Shown in pieces: positions 55,870 to 63,953 of a stretch of 64,000 bases of DNA. A program made the position numbers and the translations under genes. Positions within the stretch are counted from its first letter, which is position 1. Each line of letters starts with the position of its first letter. The DNA comes from a virus. The notes beneath the pieces are model-generated. The model did not search any database, was not told the DNA's origin, and saw nothing but the letters and a program-made list of their open reading frames with translations. Location of the stretch: IMG/VR virus record IMGVR_UViG_3300036801_000470, positions 1-64,000 of that record; one strand, given 5' to 3'.

Positions 55870-56316
55870 TCACGGAGTGATGAAGAAGCGCTTCAGCCAG
55901 CCGAAGGTGATGGTGATGTTGTCGCCGGCGGCGCCGGTGGCGCCCGTGCTCTTCACGGCCGCGCGCACGTATTGGCAGGCCGCGGCGTCGCCGAAGTCGA
56001 ACCACTGGCGGTAGGTCGTGGTGACGAGGCCACCGTTCCCGGTCGCGGCCACCTGCACATACGCGGCGCCGTTGCCGGGGAAGATCGTGTCCCAGTTCGT
56101 GCCGTCGTCGGACGCCTGCCACATCGTGACCACGACGAGCGAGGTCGTCGTGATGGCTGCCGACACGCGCATGTAGAGCGCGGTCGGTCCGACCCGCTGC
56201 GCATCGCCGGGGGCGAGCTGCGGGCCCGCGGTGACGGTGCCGGTAGTGACGCCGTTCAGCGCGACGACGCTGCCCGACGGGGCATAAGCCTTCTGCCGAT
56301 TCGAGTTGTAAGACAT
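55870..56316 (-). CDS. Capsid-associated structural protein
   Basis: A 148-residue beta-rich protein, well expressed by appearance: AAAGGAG lies upstream of the ATG as for the capsid gene. It has LYMRVSAAITTTSLVVVTMW and YRQWFDFGDAAACQYVRAAV. No family recognised; a decoration or neck protein is likely from position. Confidence 0.62.
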   Translation of the reverse strand: MSYNSNRQKAYAPSGSVVALNGVTTGTVTAGPQLAPGDAQRVGPTALYMRVSAAITTTSLVVVTMWQASDDGTNWDTIFPGNGAAYVQVAATGNGGLVTTTYRQWFDFGDAAACQYVRAAVKSTGATGAAGDNITITFGWLKRFFITP

Positions 56317-56357
56317 GGAAAGAACTCCTTTGGCGGAGACGTGGGCAGAGATGCCCT

Positions 56358-56385
56358 CCCGGCGCGCTCAACGGAACGCGCCGGG
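56358..56385 (-). terminator. Perfect hairpin after the major capsid gene
   Basis: CCCGGCGCG (56358-56366) and CGCGCCGGG (56377-56385) make a 9-bp perfect stem with a 10-base loop in the gap just downstream of the capsid stop. No U tract follows. It may partly terminate, or protect the capsid mRNA 3' end. Confidence 0.5.
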
Positions 56386-56417
56386 CCGGCCTTCCTCTCG
56401 CGCGGGGCGATTGCCCG

Positions 56418-57530
56418 TTACGAGGTGTGGACGTTGACGACGAAGCGCTGGTCGAGCAGCCCGATCGCGAGGTACGTGAGCCAGATCACGAGGGCCGACT
56501 CGCCGTAGTTGTCCTGCGTGTTGTACGCGGTCTCCGGGAGACGACCGAAGCCCGCGCCGAAGACGCCTGCGCCGAAGAACTGCGAGCTCCGGATCTGGAT
56601 GCTGTTGCCGTTCGCGGTCGAGATGAGCGACGTGGACTCGAAGAGATCGATCCCGCCGACGCGCGCGATGAAGTTCTGGAACAGCGGGTTGGTGCTGCCC
56701 GCGTACGGGTTGTCCTTCGCGTAGGTCGCGAACTGCGGGTCGTTCTTCAGCTGCCGCGAGTCGGTCGGGCCGATGACGCCCATGTACTTCCCGTTCGGGA
56801 AGCGCGGGATGCTCGCGTTCTTCAGCGTCTCCTCGACGCGGAAGATCGTGTCGACGTCCATCGCCATGTCGCCGGCGACCGTCGAGTTGTTGTCCGCGGT
56901 GAACGACTGCGGCCAGAGGGTCACGCTCGCGAGGTTGCCCATCGCGACGAGCACCTGGTCGACCCACTTGTCGAGGTCGCGCTGGAGGTGCTTGCCGACG
57001 ATCTGCGACTCGGAGTGGACGCTCCGGGTGCTGTCGAACTTGTCGACCGCGATCGGCGCCACGTTGTTGTTCACGGCGTCGTAGGGACCGCCGTAGCGCT
57101 TGATCGTGAGCGTGACCTGCTCGCTCGCGACGTCGATCGCCGTCGTCGAGATGCTCGCGCCCGAGGGGATCTCGCGCGCCGACAACGAGAACCCGCCCGA
57201 CCCGAACTTCGGCCGGTTCAGCTTCACGGTGTGACCGACCCGCTGGGTGATCTCCTCCGGCATCATGACCGCGCGCGCGTACGCCGGGTCGGGCGTCGCG
57301 AGCATCAGGCGGTCGTACTCGGGCGACGTGTACGCCGCGCCGCCGTCCGCAATCGGGCGACCGGGGACCGGGAGGCCGAGGGGGCCGCCGAAGGGCAGCT
57401 TCATCGAGGCGCTCAGCGCCATCTTGAGAAGCAGCGCGTGGAAGTACGCCGGCTCCGGCTGGACCAGAAGCATCGCCGACGTGACGTCGAAGAACTCCTC
57501 GGGCAGTGAGGCGCGATTCACCAAAGCCAT
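56418..57530 (-). CDS. Major capsid protein
   Basis: A 370-residue protein, of usual capsid size, preceded by a strong AAAGGAG. VGHTVKLNRPKFGSGGFSLS, the SEQVTLTIKRYGGPYD strand, the E-loop-like QSFTADNNSTVAGDMAMDVD and GKYMGVIGPTDSRQLKNDPQ (P-domain) match HK97-fold phage capsid proteins. It follows the scaffold-like gene and precedes neck genes. No separate protease gene is seen, so processing may not occur. Confidence 0.85.
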   Translation of the reverse strand: MALVNRASLPEEFFDVTSAMLLVQPEPAYFHALLLKMALSASMKLPFGGPLGLPVPGRPIADGGAAYTSPEYDRLMLATPDPAYARAVMMPEEITQRVGHTVKLNRPKFGSGGFSLSAREIPSGASISTTAIDVASEQVTLTIKRYGGPYDAVNNNVAPIAVDKFDSTRSVHSESQIVGKHLQRDLDKWVDQVLVAMGNLASVTLWPQSFTADNNSTVAGDMAMDVDTIFRVEETLKNASIPRFPNGKYMGVIGPTDSRQLKNDPQFATYAKDNPYAGSTNPLFQNFIARVGGIDLFESTSLISTANGNSIQIRSSQFFGAGVFGAGFGRLPETAYNTQDNYGESALVIWLTYLAIGLLDQRFVVNVHTS

Positions 57531-57601
57531 GGCAAGACTCCTTTATTGGGAAAGCGAAGTTGGGGAGCCGGCGCGCGGGCGCGCGGGCGCGAACGAGCAC
57601 G

Positions 57602-57627
57602 CCTCTCCCCCGAAGTGGGGATAGAGG
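57602..57627. other. Hairpin between scaffold and capsid genes
   Basis: CCTCTCCCC (57602-57610) pairs with GGGG (57617-57620) and AGAGG (57623-57627), with a 2-base bulge and a six-base loop. In the gap just before the capsid gene on the late transcript, it could adjust capsid expression relative to scaffold. Confidence 0.4.
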
Positions 57628-57645
57628 AGCCGGCAGTCGGACTAG

Positions 57646-58542
57646 CTACTTGCGAAACGAATCGACGTAAGCGCGTGAGTTGTTCAGGATGGCGACGCGC
57701 GCGAGCAGGTGGTCCCGAGGGTCACTGCTCTTGGCGAGGCGCTCGACCTCTGAACGCACATTGAATTCGGCGCCGGGCTGCGCGGGCGCGGGCCCGGGCT
57801 GCGCGGGGGCGCTCGAGGCGGGCGCCGGAATGGGCGGAGCCGCAGCGGGCGGTGCAGCCGCCGGCGGCGTCGCGGGAGGCGCGGCGGCGGCGGGGGCCGC
57901 GGCCGGAGGTGACGCCGGCGCAGCGGGGGGCGGTGCTGCCGCGGGTGGGGCGGCCGCGGGGGGCGTGGCCGTCGCCGGCGGGGCGGCGCTGCCGGGCAGC
58001 TGCACGCTGAGTCCCAGCGAGGCTGCCGAGAGCTTGTGCATGGCGATCATCTCGAGCTGCTTGGCGGCGCTCTTCTCCGCCTTCACGACCGCGCGCACGG
58101 CGTCCGGAAGGGAGGGGAGCTCGGCCTCGACGTAGATGCCGATGGTGGCGTTCGCGATCGCGGCCTGCTCGGCAAGGGGCTCGAGCTCCGTCACCCGCTT
58201 CTTCACCGCGTCGTACTTCTCCTTGCGGGTGGAGAGCTTGTCGGTGATCTCGGCGATCTTCTCCTCGATGCTGTCCTTCTTGCCGATCTTCACGCCCGCC
58301 GTGGCGCCGATGGCATTGGCGATCTTGCGGCGCTCTTCTTCGAGGCGCGCGGGCAGCCACGCGGGGTCCTTCGGACCGCTCGTGACCGGAGGGACCGCAG
58401 GGGGTGCGGCGGCGGGGGGGGGCGCCGGAGGAGCCGCGGCGGCCGGAGGAGCCGCAGGCGGCGGCGTAGCGGGCGGGGCGCCGCTGGCGCCTCCCGGAAC
58501 GACTTCGTCGGGGGCGCGCAGCATAAGCAGGAAACGACGCAT
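57646..58542 (-). CDS. Probable capsid scaffold protein, Pro/Ala-rich
   Basis: A 298-residue protein directly upstream of the capsid gene. Residues 1-55 and 190-260 are long low-complexity Pro/Ala tracts. The centre (65-170) is a charged coiled coil (DSIEEKIAEITDKLSTRKEK; YDAVKKRVTELEPLAEQAAI). A helix-rich C-terminus follows (NVRSEVERLAKSSDPRDHLL). The capsid-adjacent place and coil suit a scaffold. No protease motif seen. The low-complexity tracts, almost only GCC/GCG/CCG/CCC codons, are unusual for a phage. Confidence 0.6.
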   Translation of the reverse strand: MRRFLLMLRAPDEVVPGGASGAPPATPPPAAPPAAAAPPAPPPAAAPPAVPPVTSGPKDPAWLPARLEEERRKIANAIGATAGVKIGKKDSIEEKIAEITDKLSTRKEKYDAVKKRVTELEPLAEQAAIANATIGIYVEAELPSLPDAVRAVVKAEKSAAKQLEMIAMHKLSAASLGLSVQLPGSAAPPATATPPAAAPPAAAPPPAAPASPPAAAPAAAAPPATPPAAAPPAAAPPIPAPASSAPAQPGPAPAQPGAEFNVRSEVERLAKSSDPRDHLLARVAILNNSRAYVDSFRK

Positions 58543-58632
58543 GGAATGCCTCTTTGGCCGCCTCGATTGGGCGGTTTCTCTTCACCGGGTGGAGCGGGAC
58601 CCGTGGCCCGAATGCGAGACATGGCGCGGCCG

Positions 58633-58658
58633 GGGCGCCTCCCTCTGGGAGGGCGCCC
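58633..58658. other. Strong GC hairpin in the late operon
   Basis: GGGCGCC-TCCC (58633-58643) and GGGA-G-GGCGCCC (58647-58658) form an 11-bp stem with one bulged G and a three-base loop, in the 143-bp gap between two capsid-region genes. No T-run. A third such hairpin in the head module. Confidence 0.45.
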
Positions 58659-58685
58659 TCTCGACCGCGCGCGCGAGCGTGAGTC

Positions 58686-59126
58686 TTAGTAGCCGGTCGC
58701 CTGGCCCATCACGAAGATGGCCGCGGCGGCGTCCCATCCCGTGGCGGTCGCCGTGATCGCCGAGCCGCCCGTGATGGCGTTGAAGAGCACGATCGAGCCG
58801 ATGTTGCCGGTCGAGACCGCGGCGCTCTGCACGTAGAGCTCGGGGCCGTTCGTGGCGGCCGCCTGGCGACCCGGGGGACCGGCGAAGACGCCGTAGAGCG
58901 TCACGGTCTTGCCGTCGCGCCGACGGTTCTGGATCAGCTGGGCGAGGGTCAGCGTCGTTGCGATGCCCGCGTCGAAGCCGCCGCCTCCGATCTGAATGGT
59001 GTCGGAGCCGCCGGTGTAGACGACGCCGAGGAGGTCGAACGTGACCACCGCGAGAAACTCGAGGGCGGAGCCGCGGGGCTCGTAGAGGAAGTTGATGCCC
59101 TTCACGTTGGCATTGCGAGTCGCCAT
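58686..59126 (-). CDS. Capsid-region structural protein
   Basis: A 146-residue protein with GGAG upstream of ATG 59126. Beta-rich: GSALEFLAVVTFDLLGVVYT, DTIQIGGGGFDAG, then IGSIVLFNAITGGSAITATA. Typical of head decoration proteins, but no family is recognised. Confidence 0.62.
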   Translation of the reverse strand: MATRNANVKGINFLYEPRGSALEFLAVVTFDLLGVVYTGGSDTIQIGGGGFDAGIATTLTLAQLIQNRRRDGKTVTLYGVFAGPPGRQAAATNGPELYVQSAAVSTGNIGSIVLFNAITGGSAITATATGWDAAAAIFVMGQATGY

Positions 59127-59206
59127 GGCGATTGTCTCCTAAGTGAGGTGGAAGAAAGGGCGGCGTCTCGCGGCCGCAGCGCGAACGTAAGTGGAGAGAG
59201 GGTCCA

Positions 59207-59596
59207 TCACATCTTGGTGACGAGCCCGATCAGCGAGATCTCGATGGTCTTGCCGGCAGTCACCGACGCCGCCGTCGCTTTCAGGTTCAGGCCGGGGTAG
59301 CCAAACAGCACGCCGACGGGCAGGTTCATGACGATGGGCGACGTCGTCGACACCCTCCCCTGAAAGAGGACCGTCGGATTGGTCGTGGAGTTGTCGGTGA
59401 TGGTCACGACCTCCGGCGTCGCATCGTCCGCGGTGATGGCGAGCGACACGACGCAGATCCGCTCCTTCGCGCCGAGTACGTACGCGGTGGCGACGTCGCG
59501 CCCTCCGGCGAAGATGGGGATAGCCGCGCTGGGCGCGCCGTTCGTGAGGGAGAGATGTCCGACGAGCGGATTGCCCTGGTAGGCATTGACGCTCAT
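59207..59596 (-). CDS. Capsid-region structural protein
   Basis: A 129-residue beta-rich protein (PSAAIPIFAGGRDVATAYVL; SPIVMNLPVGVLFGYPGLNL) that looks like a jelly-roll or Ig-like decoration subunit. No family recognised. Its gene follows the small zinc-ribbon gene by ten bases. Confidence 0.6.
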   Translation of the reverse strand: MSVNAYQGNPLVGHLSLTNGAPSAAIPIFAGGRDVATAYVLGAKERICVVSLAITADDATPEVVTITDNSTTNPTVLFQGRVSTTSPIVMNLPVGVLFGYPGLNLKATAASVTAGKTIEISLIGLVTKM

Positions 59597-59602
59597 CGGG
59601 GC

Positions 59603-59866
59603 TTACTCCTTCTCCGGATCGTGGCCTTCGTCGTGGTCGGCCGGCTCGGTGCCCTGGGGGGCGGGAGCGTGCGGCTCCCCTTCCCCGCCGTCGGGCGGTG
59701 GCGGGTCGTCGCTGGGCACCTTGGCGGTCCCCTCACCGTGGCCCTCGCCGAGCTTCGTGGGGGGCGTCGGTTCCGGCTTCTCCTCGTGCAGCCAGGAGGC
59801 GCCGCCGCAGTTCAGGCAGTGGGGAGCGCCGTCGGGCGCCTTCGTGCCGCATTCTCCGCAGATCAT
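59603..59866 (-). CDS. Small zinc-ribbon protein with acidic tail
   Basis: An 87-residue protein: MICGECGTKAPDGAPHCLNC forms a clear CxxC-x12-CxxC zinc ribbon; from residue 28 onward it is disordered, Pro/Glu/Gly/His-rich. It may bind DNA or a head protein during assembly. ATG 59866 is used because the longer open frame upstream is a shadow of the next gene. Confidence 0.62.
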   Translation of the reverse strand: MICGECGTKAPDGAPHCLNCGGASWLHEEKPEPTPPTKLGEGHGEGTAKVPSDDPPPPDGGEGEPHAPAPQGTEPADHDEGHDPEKE

Positions 59867-60384
59867 GGGGGCGTCCCTTCTCGGCGTTCGTTGCCGGTCA
59901 GACGCGCATGCTCCCGGCGGAGCGCGCGCACTTCGGTTTCCAGGCCGCGCATGCGGCACTGCTCGATCTTGAGCCGCGCGAGTTCGGCTTCGGCCTCCGC
60001 GAGGCGCGCGGCCACGATCTCCGTGGGCGAGAGAGTCTCGCTGGCCTGCTCCTCCGGCAGCGCCACCTCATCCAGGTCCAGAACGCGCCGCGCGAGCTCG
60101 GGGGATGCGCGCGTCGGACGCGGACGCTGCATGGGCACCACGCGAGCGCCTTGGTCCGCCTCGCGCTTGGTCGGGACGACCCGCTGCAGCGGCACGCGAT
60201 TGCCGTCCTCGGCGATGCCGCCGGCGACCGAGCCGGTCACCGCGATCCCGAACTCGACGCCGCACTTCACGCACTGCGGTCCGATCTGCCCGGACTTGAG
60301 CAGCGCCATCGTGGGCACGCTCGTCGTGCCGCAAGCGTTGCAGTGCATCGGCGTCACGGGCTTGGCCTGCGGCTGCGCGCCCAT
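59863..60384 (-). CDS. Zinc-finger/coiled-coil protein in the head module
   Basis: A 173-residue protein. The N-terminus has HCNACGTTS and CVKCGVEF (zinc ribbon), and the C-terminus a coiled coil (EIVAARLAEAEAELARLKIE). ATG 60384 overlaps the previous stop (TGATG) and its own stop overlaps the next zinc-ribbon start. Function unknown. Confidence 0.6.
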   Translation of the reverse strand: MGAQPQAKPVTPMHCNACGTTSVPTMALLKSGQIGPQCVKCGVEFGIAVTGSVAGGIAEDGNRVPLQRVVPTKREADQGARVVPMQRPRPTRASPELARRVLDLDEVALPEEQASETLSPTEIVAARLAEAEAELARLKIEQCRMRGLETEVRALRREHARLTGNERREGTPP

Positions 60385-60896
60385 CAGGCGAGCCCCACGC
60401 CGAAGACGCTCCGGGCGCTCTCGGCGACCTCGCGCACGGCGCTGTTGATGGTCTCGGCGATCGTGCGGCTGAACGGCGCCTCGAGGTCGAACTTCGAGAG
60501 CGGCCCCTGCACCGTCCAGTGCAGGCACGGCCGGTCGCCCTTCATGTGGACCTGCAGCGCGAGCCGGCGCGTGTCGCCGAGCTCGTAGGTGAACCACACG
60601 AAGCCTTCCGGATCCGCGCCCGGCGTCGGCCGCGGCATCCACGGCGCCGCCCAGGCCACCTTCATCGCGACCTTGAACGCGTCCTGCCAGTCGTCCTTCG
60701 CGATGGGCTTGGCGCCCACGTCAGTGGGGTCGCGACTCAGCTCCTCGCCGGTCTTGTTCCAGCCGACCTGCGCGGTGATGCAGATCTTGAAGTTGGGATC
60801 GTCGCCGTACATGAAGCGGCGGATGTCCGCGGCCAGGAGCTTCAGCTTCTCCTCGAACGGTTCGTCCGCGAGCTTGGCGATGGAGGCTTGGTGCAT
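60384..60896 (-). CDS. Hypothetical protein, head module
   Basis: A 170-residue soluble protein. Helical start (KLADEPFEEKLKLLAADIRR), a mixed middle (FKICITAQVGWNKTGEELSR) and a helical end. No family recognised. Its place between gpF-like and zinc-ribbon genes suggests a role in head assembly or an inserted accessory gene. Confidence 0.58.
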   Translation of the reverse strand: MHQASIAKLADEPFEEKLKLLAADIRRFMYGDDPNFKICITAQVGWNKTGEELSRDPTDVGAKPIAKDDWQDAFKVAMKVAWAAPWMPRPTPGADPEGFVWFTYELGDTRRLALQVHMKGDRPCLHWTVQGPLSKFDLEAPFSRTIAETINSAVREVAESARSVFGVGLA

Positions 60897-60914
60897 GAGC
60901 GTACGGTCTCGGGA

Positions 60915-61670
60915 TCAGCGGCGCGCGCGCGGGGGCGCGACGCCTAGGTGCAGGAGCACGTAACAGCGGCATCGGACGTGGAGCGGCGGGTCCCCCTCGG
61001 GGAACTCGTCGTCGCCTTCCACCACGAGCTGGTCGAGCGCCTCGCATACCTTGCAGGTGCGCTCATCGACGTCGGCGACCCACTCGCGCGAGAGGATGAC
61101 CCCAATCTCGGCGGCGGCGGCCGCTACGTCCCCGATGCCGGCGTTGAAGGCGCTGGCGTTCTCGTGGACGGCCCCCGTGCGGAGCCGGGGGGTGAGCTGC
61201 TCGTTCGCTCGCTCGAAGGCGCGCTCGAGCGCGCCGGGCTCGGAGGCCTTCGCCTTCCGGAGCTCGCCGAGCGCCATCAGCCCCCACGCAGAGGCTTGGG
61301 CGGTCGCCGTCGTCCGGGCGTGGACGGCGTCTTGCTCGGCGCCGTCGGCGTCGCTGCGCTCGGCGGGGAGCTCGACGCCGTCGCGGGTGAGGTAGTGGGT
61401 GGTGGTTCGCCAGCCCGCCTCGCGAGCCCGCACGCGGGCGTCGAGGTAGGTCTCGGCGAGGCCCTGCGCGAGCGCCGCGACGCTCACGTCCACCGCGCGG
61501 CGTGCGGCGCGCTGATCGAGCCCGACGAGCGCGCGGGCCGAGGAGGCGTGGAGGGCGAGGACCGCCAGCACGGCGGCGGCCGTCCTCCCCTCCTGCGAGT
61601 CGAGCGCCGAGCGGAGCTCGCCCTTGCGGCGCGAGAGCTCCGCGGCGCGTGCTCGTCTCGGCTTGGGCAT
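60915..61670 (-). CDS. Head morphogenesis protein (Mu F / SPP1 gp7-like)
   Basis: A 251-residue minor head protein. The helical N-terminal two thirds are followed by the diagnostic C-terminal motif REWVADVDERTCKVCEALDQ ... GDPPLHVRCRCY, as in phage Mu gpF. These proteins bind the portal and travel into the head. It is four bases after the portal gene, as expected. The CxxC and CRC cysteines could bind zinc. Confidence 0.85.
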   Translation of the reverse strand: MPKPRRARAAELSRRKGELRSALDSQEGRTAAAVLAVLALHASSARALVGLDQRAARRAVDVSVAALAQGLAETYLDARVRAREAGWRTTTHYLTRDGVELPAERSDADGAEQDAVHARTTATAQASAWGLMALGELRKAKASEPGALERAFERANEQLTPRLRTGAVHENASAFNAGIGDVAAAAAEIGVILSREWVADVDERTCKVCEALDQLVVEGDDEFPEGDPPLHVRCRCYVLLHLGVAPPRARR

Positions 61671-61673
61671 CGG

Positions 61674-63545
61674 CTACGCGGCGGCTTTGGTCTTCGGCGT
61701 CTTGCCGTCGGCCTTCGGGGGCTTCGCCTTGTCCTTCGGCTTCTTCACCGCCGGGCCGATGCCCGGGGGCTTGCCGGTGACGCCGGCGGCGAGGGCTCCC
61801 GCCTTCGCCATCGTCACCATGCGGTTGGCCTCCTGGCTCTCCCTCTCGAGCCGCTCCTTCTCGAGCGTCTCGAGGTACTGGTCGGCGTTGCCGATGTCGT
61901 CGAAGACACCCTTGATCTTGAGGAGCGCGGATTTTTTCGTGATGAGCCCCGCATCAAGCGCGCTCTCGGCGGTGGTCACACGCGACTGCTCGTCAGCGTC
62001 GGAGGCTTCGAAGTAGTCGCCCCAGGACAGCTTGATGGTGGGGTCGAACCACTGCCGCCGGGTCGCCTTGGCATCGCCTGCGCGGGCTGCGGGGGCGATG
62101 CTCGCCATGTCGCTCGCCGGAGCGGTCTGCAGGACGGTCACCTCCTGGTAGAAGCGCGCCAGGATCGGCAGCGCCTTCTTCGAGCCGGCCAGGTACAGGC
62201 CCGTGCCCGAAGCGAGCGCGATGCGGAGGAGCATGTTGACGAGCGGGAGCAGGCAGTTCGCGCCGAAGTCCTCGCGGAGCTCGTTGCAGATGGCCACCTG
62301 CGGTCCGAAGAGCCGCTCGATCGCCTTGCCCGATAGGTCGCTCGAGGAGAGCGTCTTGGCGTCGATGGTGACGTGCCCGAGGCTCTCGCGCAGCGTCGAC
62401 CGGTTGTCGTCGATGTCCCCGACGAGCGGGTCCAGGCCGCCGTTGGGGATGGTGAGCATGTTCACCTTCGACTCGGCGTTCGTGTAGGTCCAGATGACGC
62501 CGGGGCCCTTCTTTCGGACCTGCGCGCCGGAGCGCCCGCTCAGCGGCATCTTCCAGCCGGTGGGGTCGCTGCCCATCTGGGCGGCGGTGGAGGCGCGCCC
62601 ATACGGCGCCTCGACCGACGCCTCGTCGTCGACGCCGGTCTCGTAGACCTGCGGCTCGCCGCAGTAGAGCGCCGCGCGGAAGCGCTGGGAGAGGCCGAAG
62701 TTGACCGAGTCGCAGAGCGATAGAAGGCCCCAGTGGATGGGGCGCCCATCGATCTGCGAGACGTCCGAGACGGTCTCGAGGAACCGGTACCAGATGGCCG
62801 GGCAGAAGCCGAAGCCGTGGACGAAGCGCGACTTTTCCTTCGTCTGGAACTGCGACGCCCGAAGGAGCTTCAGCGGCACGTCCTCGACGGCGCGGATCTC
62901 GATGGGCTCGAAGACGATGTCCGTCTGCGCGTCGATGCGCCGGCGGTACTGGTAGACGCGCTTCTCGAAGCGCTTGTCCGCCTCGTTCCAGACGTTGGGG
63001 TCGACGTAGAGATACCGAACCTCGACGGCGGCGAGGGTGACGCCGTCCTCCTCGAACTCCGGCCAGCAGGTCTTCGGATCGAGCTGCGTCACGCGCAGCT
63101 TCCCCTTCACCACGCTCGGCATCGGCACGCAGGTGCCGGCGCCCATGGCGTGCTCGAGCAGCTGCTTGGACACCGCCGGTAGGCGCGCCTGCTCGCAGAT
63201 CTTGCCGAGGTAGGCGTCGATCACCTCGCTCTGCTCGGGCGTGAGGCCGAAGCGATCGTCGAAGGCGCCGTCGTCCTCGCTCGTGAGCGTGGTCATGACC
63301 GGGAAGCGCCGGTCGCCGAGGGCCATCGAGGAGAAGGATCGGATGGCGTTGCGAACGCCGGGGTAGATGACGCAGGGGGCGCGCTCGGTGAGCGGCTTCT
63401 CGCTGCCCTGGTCGAGGAAGCCCGCGCGCCCCTCGTAGACCGTCCCGTCGACGTACCGCTGGTAGATGGAGACGCGCTCCGCCCGCGGCGTCATCGCGAG
63501 CTTCAGGACCTTCGCGATCTCATCTTCGGAGAGGGGGGCGGACAT
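61674..63545 (-). CDS. Portal protein
   Basis: A 623-residue protein. ERAPCVIYPGVRNAIRSFSS, the stem/wing part VRYLYVDPNVWNEADKRFEK and HWGLLSLCDSVNFGLSQRFR, plus LSSSDLSGKAIERLFGPQVA, agree with large phage portal proteins; the C-terminus is a Lys/Pro-rich tail. It forms the dodecameric DNA entry channel. Its neighbours are gpF downstream and, beyond a small gene, the probable terminase upstream. The call rests on size, order and motif style. Confidence 0.8.
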   Translation of the reverse strand: MSAPLSEDEIAKVLKLAMTPRAERVSIYQRYVDGTVYEGRAGFLDQGSEKPLTERAPCVIYPGVRNAIRSFSSMALGDRRFPVMTTLTSEDDGAFDDRFGLTPEQSEVIDAYLGKICEQARLPAVSKQLLEHAMGAGTCVPMPSVVKGKLRVTQLDPKTCWPEFEEDGVTLAAVEVRYLYVDPNVWNEADKRFEKRVYQYRRRIDAQTDIVFEPIEIRAVEDVPLKLLRASQFQTKEKSRFVHGFGFCPAIWYRFLETVSDVSQIDGRPIHWGLLSLCDSVNFGLSQRFRAALYCGEPQVYETGVDDEASVEAPYGRASTAAQMGSDPTGWKMPLSGRSGAQVRKKGPGVIWTYTNAESKVNMLTIPNGGLDPLVGDIDDNRSTLRESLGHVTIDAKTLSSSDLSGKAIERLFGPQVAICNELREDFGANCLLPLVNMLLRIALASGTGLYLAGSKKALPILARFYQEVTVLQTAPASDMASIAPAARAGDAKATRRQWFDPTIKLSWGDYFEASDADEQSRVTTAESALDAGLITKKSALLKIKGVFDDIGNADQYLETLEKERLERESQEANRMVTMAKAGALAAGVTGKPPGIGPAVKKPKDKAKPPKADGKTPKTKAAA

Positions 63546-63572
63546 GGGAGGGGCCGGCGTCTCTCCGCCGTG

Positions 63573-63953
63573 TCAGTCGGGAGCGTCGCGCTCCCACGTT
63601 CGAAGGCGGCGCCGGCGCGGGCGTCGCTCGCGCTCCCCCGACTGGCGCCGTGACCAGGGCGGCGTGCGTGGAGCGTCGCGCATCGTGCGCGGTTCGACCC
63701 GCAGCGCCGTGCGGAGGTCGAAGTCGCCAAGTGGGTAGCGGTGGGACGTGCCCGAGCAGCGCGAGAGGCCCGGGAACATGCGCTCGCCGTACCAGCAGGA
63801 CGCGCGCATCTCCTCGACGAGGCCGAGCATCCGATCGCGGAGCGAATGCATCCGGTTCTGAAGCGACTCGCCGGTGACGTACCCGAAGTCGATGCGGATG
63901 ACGTACGGGTCGTAGATCGACGCGTTCGTCGTCCCGGAGGTCTCGCCGATCAT
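63573..63953 (-). CDS. Hypothetical protein upstream of portal
   Basis: A 126-residue protein from ATG 63953. The first part (YDPYVIRIDFGYVTGESLQN) and a C-terminal Arg-rich stretch suggest a small DNA- or portal-contacting protein. The start overlaps the stop of the preceding gene (ATGA). Confidence 0.58.
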   Translation of the reverse strand: MIGETSGTTNASIYDPYVIRIDFGYVTGESLQNRMHSLRDRMLGLVEEMRASCWYGERMFPGLSRCSGTSHRYPLGDFDLRTALRVEPRTMRDAPRTPPWSRRQSGERERRPRRRRLRTWERDAPD

